A stretch of DNA of 15,290 nucleotides, taken from the NCBI GenBank assembly GCA_029778515.1, contig JAKOQD010000253.1, positions 1 through 15,290 of the forward strand, read 5' to 3'. Numbering within the stretch: the stretch's first letter is position 1; every line of letters starts with the position of its first letter. This document shows, piece after piece, positions 1-6,743 of this stretch. A program made the translations under genes and the position numbers. A model generated the notes under the pieces. The model saw nothing but the letters and a program-made list of their open reading frames with translations, ran no database searches and was not told where the DNA came from. The stretch is from Actinomycetes bacterium. Lineage in GTDB: Bacteria > Actinomycetota > Actinomycetes > Propionibacteriales > Propionibacteriaceae.

Positions 1-4
1 ACCG

Positions 5-376
5 TTAGCGGAGCTCGGCGTCGCGCAATCGGGCCTGGACATCATTGCGGGCTGAGTACTCGGCCCAGAAGGAAAGGAATGGGACGGTTCCGGCCAAGGC
101 GATGATCAGCAGGCGCCCCCAGGGCCAGTGGACGCGGCGGCCGAGGTCGTAGGCGGTCACCAGCAGAATCATGTAGAGCCAGCCATGCGGCACACCGGTC
201 CAGGTCACCACGGAGCCGTTGTCTACGAAGTACTTCAGTGGCATTCCGATCAGCACGAGCACCACCAACAGCACTCCGACCAGGTAGGCCATGATCCGAT
301 AGCGCAGCAGCGCGCCTCGAATCCCGGGCACCTGCTCGGGGCTGATCGCGGGGGTCACCGTCTCTTGCTGGCTCAT
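5..376 (-). CDS. DUF3817 family integral membrane protein
   Basis: A 123-residue membrane protein of the DUF3817 family, whose function is not established. Three hydrophobic segments are visible: about residues 27-46, 62-76 (beginning with the HGWLYM motif) and 90-105 (ending PFLSFWAEY). The conserved HG near the second segment and the P..SF..E near the third are the family features I recognise; length is normal. The ATG at 376-374 is chosen because it overlaps the stop of the upstream SURF1-like gene as ATGA, which suggests translational coupling. A longer frame from 478 would run far into SURF1. It is the last gene visible in the minus-strand run and ends in TAA five bases from the window edge. 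Any role with cytochrome oxidase assembly is inferred only from the coupling to SURF1. Confidence 0.88.
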   Translation of the reverse strand: MSQQETVTPAISPEQVPGIRGALLRYRIMAYLVGVLLVVLVLIGMPLKYFVDNGSVVTWTGVPHGWLYMILLVTAYDLGRRVHWPWGRLLIIALAGTVPFLSFWAEYSARNDVQARLRDAELR

Positions 377-1113
377 TCTTCCTCCTGGTTTGACAGCGTA
401 CCGAGGGTTCCCTGGCGTCCGATCGTGCGCACGAAGCGCCACGTCATGAAAGCCGCGAACGCCGCGAACGCCCACCACTGCAGCGCGTAGCCGGCGTTCT
501 GAATCGAACCTTCGCCGGACGGGAGGCTTAGCGTGGCCTCGTCGAGGCCCTGAGCCGCGGAATCCGACGCTGACAAGGTGATAAACCCCGGCATCAGCTG
601 TTGCGGCCAGGTCTGCGCCAACGCCGCCAGACGGACGGAGCCGAGCGCCTCGGGTGATCCGCCGGTCTCTGCTCCAGTTACCGTCGCTTCGTTGTCAGAC
701 GCAGCCTCGGACGGCAGGAAAATCCCGGCCTGGGTCAGCTCACCAGCCGGCGGCGCGGGCAGTTCGTTCGAACCGGCAACCAGCACGCCGCGCACCACCG
801 GCAGCACCCGTCCGTCCACCAGTTCTAGAGCGCTCAACACCCGAACCGAGCCATCCTCGGACACCACCGCGACCTGCTGCTCAGGTAGATACCGTCCGAC
901 AACGGAGGCAGGTTTGCCGTAGATGTCGCCCACGGTCCCGTCCGCGGTCACGTAGTCAAGCAGCGCGACCGGCGGCTGCATCGCCCGGTGCGCGGCCGAC
1001 TCGTTCTCCTTGTCCTCGAACACGCGCATCTGCCACAGGCCCAGCCAGAGCATGGTCAGCGTGATCGCGGCCCCAAGGACGGCGATCAGCCACTGCTTGG
1101 TGCGCACTCCCAC
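373..1113 (-). CDS. SURF1-like cytochrome c oxidase assembly protein
   Basis: A SURF1-family membrane protein of 246 residues. Known members help assemble cytochrome c oxidase (haem a3 insertion). The family layout is clear: an N-terminal membrane helix at about residues 9-28 running into the hallmark LGLWQ motif (24-28), a long extracytoplasmic region containing LPVVRGVLVAG (104-114), and a C-terminal helix starting NAGYALQWWAF (206-216), typical of SURF1 proteins. The start is GTG at 1113, nine bases after the ligase stop. A second GTG two codons in (1107) is an alternative, and neither has a strong ribosome site, so translation may depend on coupling. The stop overlaps the DUF3817 start by 4 bp. 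Actinobacterial SURF1 proteins are more divergent than mitochondrial ones, so function rests on fold and motifs. Confidence 0.88.
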   Translation of the reverse strand: MGVRTKQWLIAVLGAAITLTMLWLGLWQMRVFEDKENESAAHRAMQPPVALLDYVTADGTVGDIYGKPASVVGRYLPEQQVAVVSEDGSVRVLSALELVDGRVLPVVRGVLVAGSNELPAPPAGELTQAGIFLPSEAASDNEATVTGAETGGSPEALGSVRLAALAQTWPQQLMPGFITLSASDSAAQGLDEATLSLPSGEGSIQNAGYALQWWAFAAFAAFMTWRFVRTIGRQGTLGTLSNQEEE

Positions 1114-1122
1114 ATGGGCAGG

Positions 1123-2100
1123 CTAGCCGACGCGCTCGCTCACGTGGCGCGCCCAGGCACCGTCGACGAGCTGCCCGCAGAGCACGCCGAAGTCCCAGCC
1201 GGCGGCCTCGACTTCCTGCGGCAGCAGCGACGTCTCGGTCATGCCCGGTGCGGAGTTCACCTCGATGAAGACCGGAGTGCCGTCCGGACGCACGACGATG
1301 TCCGAGCGGGACAGGTCCCGCAGCCCGAGGACGCGGTGCGCGGCGATCGCCAGTTCGGCGCACGCGTCCGCTACTTCGTCGCCCAACTCGGCCGGGACGA
1401 TGAACCGGGTCTCGCCGGCGGTGTAGCGCGCGGTGTAGTCGTAAATCCCCGAGTTCGGCCGGATCTCGACCGCGGGCAGCGCGACCGGCACCCCGTCCTG
1501 CTCGATCACAGTGACCGCGACCTCGGTTCCGTCCACGAACTCCTCGATCACCGCCAGGTCACCGTACGAGTACGCCCCGACCATCGCGGACGGGAGTTCG
1601 GCCGCCGCGTTCACCTTCGTGCAACCCAGCGCCGAACCGCTGCGCGCCGGCTTAACGATCATCGGGAACCCGATCCGCTCACCCAGGGCGGCCACCAGCG
1701 CGGCCGCGCCGAGCTCGCGGAACATGTCGTGCGGCAACGCAGCCAGCCGGGGCCGGGCCAGTCCGGCCTGTGCGATCAGCGGACCGGCGACAGCCTTGTT
1801 GAACGCCCGCCGGCACGCACCCGGCTCGGAGCCGACGTAGGCGACGTCCAGCAGGGTCAGCACCTGCTGCAGACCGCCGTCCTCGCCGACGCCGCCGTGC
1901 AGGACGGGGAACGCCACCGGGTTCTGCAGGCCGCGCAGCAACTCGATCAGATCGGGGGTGAGGTCGGACTCGATCACCTCGCGGCCCTGATCACGCAGTG
2001 CCTGGGCGACCCGGCGTCCGGAGCGCAGCGACACGTCGCGTTCGTGGGAGAGCCCGCCAGCGAGCACGACGATCGGGCCATGGGTCGGTTGGTCTGTCAT
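1123..2100 (-). CDS. D-alanine--D-alanine ligase family protein
   Basis: An ATP-grasp ligase of 325 residues in the Ddl family, which joins two D-alanines for peptidoglycan. Visible signatures: the N-terminal GGLSHERDVSLRSG (15-28), HGGVGEDGGLQ (68-78), the ATP-binding KPARSGSALG (150-159), the EIRPNSGIYDYTARYT loop (212-227), and the metal-binding EVNSAPGMT (280-288, with Glu280 and Asn282). All residues expected for catalysis seem present, so it is probably an active ligase. It is shorter than many actinobacterial Ddl proteins, and its place next to an aminotransferase in the oriC-type neighbourhood suggests a second, specialised paralogue, so I give no gene symbol. The ATG at 2100 follows a TAGGGA ribosome-site-like stretch that overlaps the aminotransferase stop. 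Substrate (D-Ala-D-Ala, D-Ala-X or another amino acid ligation) cannot be read from sequence. Confidence 0.9.
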   Translation of the reverse strand: MTDQPTHGPIVVLAGGLSHERDVSLRSGRRVAQALRDQGREVIESDLTPDLIELLRGLQNPVAFPVLHGGVGEDGGLQQVLTLLDVAYVGSEPGACRRAFNKAVAGPLIAQAGLARPRLAALPHDMFRELGAAALVAALGERIGFPMIVKPARSGSALGCTKVNAAAELPSAMVGAYSYGDLAVIEEFVDGTEVAVTVIEQDGVPVALPAVEIRPNSGIYDYTARYTAGETRFIVPAELGDEVADACAELAIAAHRVLGLRDLSRSDIVVRPDGTPVFIEVNSAPGMTETSLLPQEVEAAGWDFGVLCGQLVDGAWARHVSERVG

Positions 2101-2109
2101 AGCTGATCC

Positions 2110-3426
2110 CTAACTGATGTCGGGCGCCGGCCCGGTGGTGAGGTCGAAGTGGCGGGGGGCGTCCACGCCGAGGCCGAAGGTGTGGTGCATCTCGAGTTCC
2201 TGCGCGAGCACCTCGCCCAGCCGGCGGGTGCCTTCGATGATGCGCTCGGGCGTCGGGAAGCAGAACGAGAGCCGCATGTTGCGGCTACCCAGGCCGTCCG
2301 CGTAGAAGGCGGTGCCGGTGGTGTAGGCCACCCGGGCGCTGATCGCCCGCGGCAGCATGGCCTGCGAATCGAGGCCCTCGGGCAGCGTCACCCAGACGAA
2401 GAAGCCGCCGTTGGGATGCGTCCAGGTCGTGCCGGGTGGCATGTGCTCGACCAGGCCGGCCAGCATCGCGTCCCGGCGTTCGCGGTACATCTCCCGGTAA
2501 ACCTTGATCTGACCACGCCAATCGAACTCGTGCAGGTAGGTGGCGATGGCGAACTGGCTGAACACCGGCGGGCACAGCGTGGCCGCTTCCTGGGTGAGCA
2601 CCAGCTTCTCGCGGACGGCGTGCGGGGCCAGCACCCAGCCCACCCGGAAGCCCGGCGCGAAGATCTTCGAGAACGAGCCGAGGTAGATCACGTGCTCGTC
2701 GTCCATCGAGCGCAGCGCGGGCTTCGGCTCGGCTTCGAGGGTGAGCAGGCCGTACGGATTGTCCTCGACGACCATCAGGTCGTGCTCCTTGGCGATCGCC
2801 AGCAGCTCGCGGCGGCGCTCGACGGACTGGGTGACGCCGGTCGGGTTCTGGAAGTTCGGGATCGTGTACAGGAACTTCACCCGCTTGCCGGCCGCCTTGC
2901 AGCTGACCAGCGCGGCGCGCAGCGCGTCCGGCTCGATGCCGTGCTCGTCCATGCTGACGTGGACGATCTCGGCCTGGTACGCGCGGAACGTGCCGATCGC
3001 GCCGACGTAGCTGGGGGCCTCAGCCAGCACGACGTCGCCCGGATCGACGAAGACGCGGGTGACCAGGTCGAGAGCCTGCTGCGAACCGCAGGTGACCACG
3101 ATGTCGTCGGCGTGAGCGTGGATGTGCTCCTCGGCCATCACCTCGACGATCTGCTCGCGCATGAACGGCTCGCCTTGTCCGGAGCCATACTGCATCGCCT
3201 GGGTGCCGCGCTCGCTGATCAGCCGGTCGACGGCGCGTCCGAGCGCTTCGCGGGGGAGGTCGGTGATGTTCGGCATGCCGCCGGCCAGTGAGACCACCTC
3301 GGGACGGTTGGCGACGGCGAACAAAGCTCGGACGGCGGAGACCGTCAGGCCATGGGTTCGCTCGGCGTACGCGTCAATGTAGGGGTCCAGCCGCGAGTCG
3401 CGGCGGGACGGTTCAGGCAGGCTCAC
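2110..3426 (-). CDS. PLP-dependent aminotransferase, fold type I (2-aminoadipate/LysN-like)
   Basis: A cytosolic pyridoxal-phosphate aminotransferase of about 438 residues, resembling the LysN/aromatic-aminoadipate group. In order (from the GTG at 3426): LAGGMPN (48-53), YGSGQG (80-85), GSQQALDL (114-121), NFQNPTG (191-197), EDNPYG (221-226), and the cofactor lysine in SFSKIFAPGFRVGW (Lys254). A MRLSFCFPTP stretch near the C terminus carries the likely substrate-carboxylate arginine. The frame stays open to another GTG at 3471, adding 15 Arg-rich residues. I prefer 3426 because an AGG lies 8 nt upstream of it, whereas 3471 has no ribosome site. It heads the run and is nine bases from the ligase gene. 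Its amino acid substrate is unknown; pairing with a Ddl-like ligase hints at a cell-wall or D-amino-acid link, but that is inference. Confidence 0.9.
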   Translation of the reverse strand: MSLPEPSRRDSRLDPYIDAYAERTHGLTVSAVRALFAVANRPEVVSLAGGMPNITDLPREALGRAVDRLISERGTQAMQYGSGQGEPFMREQIVEVMAEEHIHAHADDIVVTCGSQQALDLVTRVFVDPGDVVLAEAPSYVGAIGTFRAYQAEIVHVSMDEHGIEPDALRAALVSCKAAGKRVKFLYTIPNFQNPTGVTQSVERRRELLAIAKEHDLMVVEDNPYGLLTLEAEPKPALRSMDDEHVIYLGSFSKIFAPGFRVGWVLAPHAVREKLVLTQEAATLCPPVFSQFAIATYLHEFDWRGQIKVYREMYRERRDAMLAGLVEHMPPGTTWTHPNGGFFVWVTLPEGLDSQAMLPRAISARVAYTTGTAFYADGLGSRNMRLSFCFPTPERIIEGTRRLGEVLAQELEMHHTFGLGVDAPRHFDLTTGPAPDIS

Positions 3427-3550
3427 CCTCACAGCCTGCCGTACCGACCGCTTAGGATGAAACCGACCCACTCACACGGTGGTCACATGGACTCCACCGC
3501 TTGAGGAAAAGACTAAGCCTCAGCGGCGGGAATGGAGCAGTGGGGGTGAA

Positions 3551-4087
3551 GTGCCGAGACTGTCGATGGTGACGTTGGCCGAGCTGCCTGAGCTGCCGTG
3601 TCCCTACTGCGGGCGCGTGCTCGGCACGGACACGCCTTGGGCTGCGTCGGCGGCCACGCTGTGGGGCTGGTGTGGGGCGAGGCTCGTGGTCGGTGACGAG
3701 GTGGCGGGGTTGTTGCTGGTCGGGCCGATGGAAGACGCGACTCAGGCGATGGTGATGTCTGCCTGGGTATCGCCTGACCACGTCGGGGTTGGGCACGGCC
3801 GGCAACTGGTGCAGCGGGTTGCCGCCGGTCTGGTCGAGCAGCGGGTGCGCGCGGTGTTCGCGCAGGGCTCGAACACGCACGTCCGCTGCAGCGCGCCACC
3901 GCGGGATTTCCTGCGTGCGGTGGGTTTCACCCGCGGCCTGGACGAGCGCCTGTGGCGCCTGGAGCTCGACCGGACGGTAGCCGACCGCCGCGGCGTGCGC
4001 AGCGCCCTGGAGCGGTTCATGGACTCGCTGCGTCCGGTGGCCCCGCCCGAGCCGGCCGGCGGAGCCGTCCGCTCAGAGTTGCGCTGA
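3551..4087 (+). CDS. GNAT-fold acetyltransferase-like protein of the oriC neighbourhood
   Basis: A 178-residue protein of the GNAT acetyltransferase superfamily. It resembles the one found between the thioredoxin genes and parB in many actinobacteria (the type of Rv3916c in M. tuberculosis). Seen in sequence: the opening LAELPELPCPYC with a CxxC pair (Cys17, Cys20), a WGWCG segment, the central strand and acetyl-CoA loop VSPDHVGVGHGRQLV (73-87, V-G-x-G-x-G), and DFLRAVGF (119-126) characteristic of GNAT C-terminal halves. GTG at 3551 is preferred because GGGGGTGAA lies directly upstream. An in-frame upstream start at 3479 lacks one, and ATG at 3566 is possible. It is transcribed away from the aminotransferase and convergent with trxBA. 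The acetyl acceptor is unknown. Confidence 0.82.
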   Translation: MPRLSMVTLAELPELPCPYCGRVLGTDTPWAASAATLWGWCGARLVVGDEVAGLLLVGPMEDATQAMVMSAWVSPDHVGVGHGRQLVQRVAAGLVEQRVRAVFAQGSNTHVRCSAPPRDFLRAVGFTRGLDERLWRLELDRTVADRRGVRSALERFMDSLRPVAPPEPAGGAVRSELR

Positions 4088-4095
4088 CCCCAAAC

Positions 4096-4130
4096 GGTCC
4101 TGAGGAGCGTTCGCGAGGAACGAGTTCACC
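4096..4130 (+). repeat. Degenerate copy of the GAGGAACGA-loop hairpin repeat
   Basis: GGTCCTGAGGAG followed by the loop sequence GAGGAACGA (4115-4123), matching the intact copies at 4138-4184 and 5257-5311. The stem has decayed: CGTTCGC before the loop does not pair with GTTCACC after it, and the terminal CACGAAGGG is lost. It lies just after the GNAT-gene stop. Confidence 0.6.
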
Positions 4131-4137
4131 ACAAAAC

Positions 4138-4184
4138 GATCCCTGAGGAGACTCGCGAGGAACGAGCGAGTCGTCACGAAGGGT
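4138..4184 (+). repeat. Hairpin repeat, intact copy (left of the HTH-GHKL gene)
   Basis: The element reads CCCTGAGGAG, then stem ACTCGC (4151-4156), loop GAGGAACGA (4157-4165), stem GCGAGT (4166-4171), then CGTCACGAAGGG. The outer CCCT and AGGG can also pair. The copy at 5257-5311 keeps the flanks and loop but has a different stem that still pairs. It could act as a transcription terminator or REP-like element; there is no T-tract. Confidence 0.75.
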
Positions 4185-4212
4185 CGCCGCCTGGCTCGAA
4201 TCTCCGGCTTGA

Positions 4213-4252
4213 GTGTAGATTTCTTTCCGATGAATCTACACTGGTGTAGATT
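4213..4252 (+). promoter_or_regulatory. Candidate operator: perfect 20-bp palindrome plus an extra half-site
   Basis: AATCTACAC (4233-4241), two bases, then GTGTAGATT (4244-4252) form a perfect palindrome with 9-bp arms. A third identical half-site GTGTAGATT lies at 4213-4221. The right arm contains TAGATT (4247-4252), a plausible -10 hexamer ending 8 nt before the ATG at 4261. A protein bound here would therefore cover the promoter. The 20-bp size fits MerR-type operators, and the gene just downstream encodes such an HTH, so autoregulation is the simplest inference. Confidence 0.7.
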
Positions 4253-4260
4253 TGGTGCTC

Positions 4261-5256
4261 ATGGAGCCGGATCTGCTTCCGATCGGGGCGGCGAGCAAGC
4301 TGCTGGGCGTATCCACCAGTTACCTGCGCAAGCTCACCGAGCGAGGCGTCCTGTCGAGCGTCCGCACGCCCGGCGGGCACCGCCGCTACCGGCCGGAGAC
4401 GCTCCATCGGGAGTGGGCCGCGTTCCGCTCGGAGCCAGCAGGTCCCGGAGTGCGCTGGAGCCAGACCTACCCGCTCGCAGGGCTCGCCGAAGATGAGGTG
4501 TGGGCCGATCTTCGCACCGCTGTCGAAGGTCAATCTGGAGCGATTCCGCCGCGAGCCAGGACGATCCTCGGCTACGCCGTCACTGAGATGGTCAATAACG
4601 CGATCGACCATTCGGGCGGCGCCATTGTCGTGGTCGCGCTGCGGGTCTCCGGTCGCAAGCTTGAGGTCGAGATCAGGGACGACGGGGTAGGAGCTTTTCG
4701 CAGGATGGCGAGCAAGTTCGGGTATGCCGATCCGGCGGACGCGATCGTCGACCTCACCAAGGGCAAACGGACCACGGCTCCAGACCGACACTCCGGCGAA
4801 GGGATCTTCTTCACTTCAAAGGCTGTGGACGTTCTGAGTATCGAAGCGAACGGCTACCAGGTCAGCTTCGACAACCTGACTCCGGACATAGCGCTGGGGG
4901 TCGGTTCGGACGCTGGCACCACCGTCCGACTGGTCCTTGAGCTGGACACCCCACGTGAGTTGGTCGACGTCTTCGCGGCCTACACCACCGCAGGCGAGTT
5001 CGATCGCACCACACCCAGGATCGAGCTGGTGCGGGTAGGCGGGGAGTTTCTCAGCCGCAGCGAGGCGAAGCGCTTCGCCGCAGGCTTGGAGAAGTTTGAC
5101 CGAGTGGTGCTCGATTTCACGGGCGTTCAGATGGTGGGGCAGGGGTTTGTCGACGAGTTGTTCCGAGTGTGGCAGGCCGATCACCCCGGCGTGCGCATGG
5201 CTGTGACCGGAGCCAACCCGGCGGTTGCCCTGATGCTTAGTCGGGTGGCTCGATGA
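4261..5256 (+). CDS. MerR-type HTH / GHKL ATPase / STAS-like (DUF4325) fusion regulator
   Basis: A 331-residue predicted cytosolic regulator with three domains. Residues 5-50 are a MerR/excisionase-type helix-turn-helix (GAASKLLGVSTSYLRKLTERG, then the wing RTPGGHRRYRPE). Residues about 80-228 form a GHKL (histidine-kinase-like) ATP-binding domain: the N-box EMVNNAIDHS (109-118), G1 box RDDGVG (139-144) and G2 box HSGEG (177-181) are complete. There is no phospho-acceptor H-box. Residues about 258-329 match a STAS-like DUF4325 domain (VVLDFTGVQMVGQGFVDELF at 282-301). ATG 4261 is chosen; in-frame TTG 4252 and GTG 4255 lie inside or beside the operator and no ribosome site is visible, so the mRNA may be leaderless. 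GHKL plus STAS recalls anti-sigma/anti-sigma-antagonist pairs, here in one DNA-binding chain. Target genes and ligand are unknown. Confidence 0.85.
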   Translation: MEPDLLPIGAASKLLGVSTSYLRKLTERGVLSSVRTPGGHRRYRPETLHREWAAFRSEPAGPGVRWSQTYPLAGLAEDEVWADLRTAVEGQSGAIPPRARTILGYAVTEMVNNAIDHSGGAIVVVALRVSGRKLEVEIRDDGVGAFRRMASKFGYADPADAIVDLTKGKRTTAPDRHSGEGIFFTSKAVDVLSIEANGYQVSFDNLTPDIALGVGSDAGTTVRLVLELDTPRELVDVFAAYTTAGEFDRTTPRIELVRVGGEFLSRSEAKRFAAGLEKFDRVVLDFTGVQMVGQGFVDELFRVWQADHPGVRMAVTGANPAVALMLSRVAR

Positions 5257-5311
5257 GGGCCCTTCGTGACGCTCGGCGCTCGTTCCTCGCGCCGAGCTCC
5301 TCAGGGACCGG
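5257..5311 (-). repeat. Hairpin repeat, intact inverted copy (right of the HTH-GHKL gene)
   Basis: The reverse complement of the element at 4138-4184, starting on the base after the stop codon. The stem is CTCGGCGC/GCGCCGAG (5272-5279 with 5289-5296) around the same nine-base loop (5280-5288). Flanks CCCTGAGGAG and CGTCACGAAGGG are kept. The stem sequence differs from the left copy while pairing is preserved, pointing to selection on structure. It may terminate transcription in this convergent region. Confidence 0.78.
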
Positions 5312-5332
5312 TCTCCACCGCTTGCGCTAGCT

Positions 5333-5345
5333 GCTCAGCCTGAGC
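5333..5345. terminator. Small hairpin between convergent genes
   Basis: GCTCA (5333-5337) and TGAGC (5341-5345) form a short stem around GCC in the convergent gap between the HTH-GHKL gene and trxA. There is no T-run on either side, so its role as a terminator is weakly supported. Confidence 0.3.
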
Positions 5346-5350
5346 CCAAG

Positions 5351-5376
5351 GTCATCCCGGCGTAGGCCGGGATCTC
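5351..5376. repeat. REP-like hairpin GTCATCCCGGC...GCCGGGAT
   Basis: ATCCCGGC (5354-5361), loop GTAG, GCCGGGAT (5366-5373): a perfect 8-bp stem preceded by GTC and followed by CTC. A second copy differing only in one loop base is at 9630-9655, and a decayed one starts at 7453. It lies 21 bases past the trxA stop and may end trxBA transcription. Similar GTCATCCCGGCGAAGGCC-type repeats are widespread in bacterial intergenic DNA. Confidence 0.75.
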
Positions 5377-5396
5377 AGAAGGTGCCGACCAGTCGA

Positions 5397-5720
5397 CTAC
5401 AGGTACTCGTCAATGGCTTTCAGCAGTATCGACTTGGGCTTGGCTCCGGTGAACGACTTCACTACTTCGCCACCGACCCAGATCTGGATCGTCGGCAGGC
5501 TCAGCACGCCGTAGTTCACCGGGGTGGCGGTGTTCACATTGGTGTCGAGCTTGAGGAAAGTGACCTTGTCGCCGTAGTCACGAGCCAGTTCGTCGATGAT
5601 CGGGGACAGTTGCTTGCACGGCGCGCACCAGTCGGCCCAGTAGTCGACCAGCACTGGCCTGGACGACTGCAGCACCTGCGCGGCAAAGGTGGCATCGGTG
5701 ACTTCGGCGACATTGGCCAT
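5397..5720 (-). CDS. trxA: Thioredoxin
   Basis: A 107-residue thioredoxin, the small cytosolic dithiol protein that reduces protein disulfides and is recharged by TrxB. It has the thioredoxin fold pattern VLVDYWADWCAPCKQL with the redox pair Cys32 and Cys35, and the cis-proline in LPTIQIW (Pro76). The active site is WCAPC rather than the usual WCGPC, a tolerated variant. ATG at 5720 has an AGGAG ribosome site overlapping the trxB stop, and the start is 10 bases from the end of trxB, so the two are cotranscribed. An upstream in-frame extension to 5948 lies inside trxB and is not used. The length is normal for the family. Confidence 0.97.
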   Translation of the reverse strand: MANVAEVTDATFAAQVLQSSRPVLVDYWADWCAPCKQLSPIIDELARDYGDKVTFLKLDTNVNTATPVNYGVLSLPTIQIWVGGEVVKSFTGAKPKSILLKAIDEYL

Positions 5721-5730
5721 ATTCGTTCTC

Positions 5731-6702
5731 CTAGACGGAAGCGGTAGCGGGAGCGACGTTAGCGGCCGCGTCCGACAGTGCGGCAAGGTAGCGCTCTGCG
5801 TCCAGCGCGGCGGCGCAACCCGTCCCGGCAGCGGTGATCGCCTGGCGGTAGGTGTGGTCGACGAGGTCGCCGCACGCGAACACTCCGGCCAGGTTCGTAC
5901 GGGTGCTCGGCGCGTCGACCAGGACATAGCCGGACGCGTCCACCTCAACCTGGCCGCGGACGATCTCCGAGCGCGGGTCGTGTCCGATCGCGACGAAGAG
6001 GCCCTGGGCGGGCAACTCGCGGGTGGCGCCAGTGACCGTGTCAGTGAGGGTGATGCCGGCCAGCGACCCGTTCCCGTGGAGGTCGGTGATCACCGAGTTC
6101 CAGGCGACGGTGATCTTCGGGTCGGCCATGGCGCGGTCGATCATGATCTTGGAGCCGCGCAACTCGTCGCGTCGATGGATGAGCGTGACCGACTTGGCGA
6201 AGCGGGTGAGGAAGGTGGCCTCTTCGAGCGCGGAATCGCCGCCGCCGACCACGGCGATGTCCTTGTCGCGGAAGAAGAAGCCGTCGCAGGTCGCGCACCA
6301 CGACACGCCGCGTCCGCTGTAGACCTCCTCGGCGGGCAGGCCGAGCTTGCGGTAGCCCGAGCCCATGGCCAGGATCACGGTGCGCGCCGAGTAGGTGTTG
6401 CCTTCGGCGTCGGTGACGGACTTCACCTCGCCGGTCAGTTCGACCGCGACGACGTCGTCGGTGACGATCTCGGCGCCGAACCGCTCGGCCTGGGCGCGCA
6501 TCGCGAGCATCAGGTCGGGACCCATGATGCCGTCGGTGAAGCCGGGGTAGTTCTCCACCTCGGTGGTGTTCATCAGCGCGCCGCCGGCGGCCAGCGCACC
6601 CTCAAACACCAGCGGCTTGAGGCCGGCGCGGGCGGTATAGATCGCGGCCGCGTAACCGGACGGGCCGGAGCCGATGATGATGACTTCACGGATTTCGGAC
6701 AT
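5731..6702 (-). CDS. trxB: Thioredoxin reductase (NADPH)
   Basis: The 323-residue FAD enzyme that uses NADPH to reduce thioredoxin. FAD-binding GSGPSG (11-16), the redox-active CATC (136-139, in [14 protein letters not shown]), the NADPH-binding GGGDSA (153-158) with HRRDELR (176-182) and the second FAD motif GVFACGD (273-279) are all intact. ATG at 6702 has an AGAGGAA ribosome site. The last dozen residues are an Ala/Val-rich tail after the folded domain. It is the first gene of the trxB-trxA operon, and a close match to a SigR/SigH-type stress promoter lies about 40 bases upstream, which implies induction by disulfide stress as known for trxBA in Streptomyces and for SigH in mycobacteria. 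Confidence 0.97.
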   Translation of the reverse strand: MSEIREVIIIGSGPSGYAAAIYTARAGLKPLVFEGALAAGGALMNTTEVENYPGFTDGIMGPDLMLAMRAQAERFGAEIVTDDVVAVELTGEVKSVTDAEGNTYSARTVILAMGSGYRKLGLPAEEVYSGRGVSWCATCDGFFFRDKDIAVVGGGDSALEEATFLTRFAKSVTLIHRRDELRGSKIMIDRAMADPKITVAWNSVITDLHGNGSLAGITLTDTVTGATRELPAQGLFVAIGHDPRSEIVRGQVEVDASGYVLVDAPSTRTNLAGVFACGDLVDHTYRQAITAAGTGCAAALDAERYLAALSDAAANVAPATASV

Positions 6703-6743
6703 GGTTCCTCTGGCGTTCTTTGGGCTGCCAACTCTATCCGTGG

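Noticed and set aside
81..91. GGGACGGTTCC near the left edge as another copy of the 14266 repeat
   Set aside because: It lies in the third membrane segment of the DUF3817 protein (GTVPFLSF) and follows from conserved codons; the A/T-rich flank of the repeat is not kept.
988..3291. Long plus-strand open frames (988-2106 and 2149-3291) opposite the ligase and aminotransferase genes
   Set aside because: They are rich in Arg, His, Gln and Asp-Gly runs typical of the antisense of high-GC genes, show no recognisable domains, and lie exactly over well-supported minus-strand genes.
4088..5396. Transposon or integrated element around the HTH fusion gene
   Set aside because: The inverted hairpins suggest a bounded cassette, but there is no transposase, integrase or target-site duplication that I can see.
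5397..5948. Extended thioredoxin start at 5948
   Set aside because: The extra residues lie within trxB in another frame; the ATG at 5720 has a proper ribosome site and gives a standard thioredoxin length.
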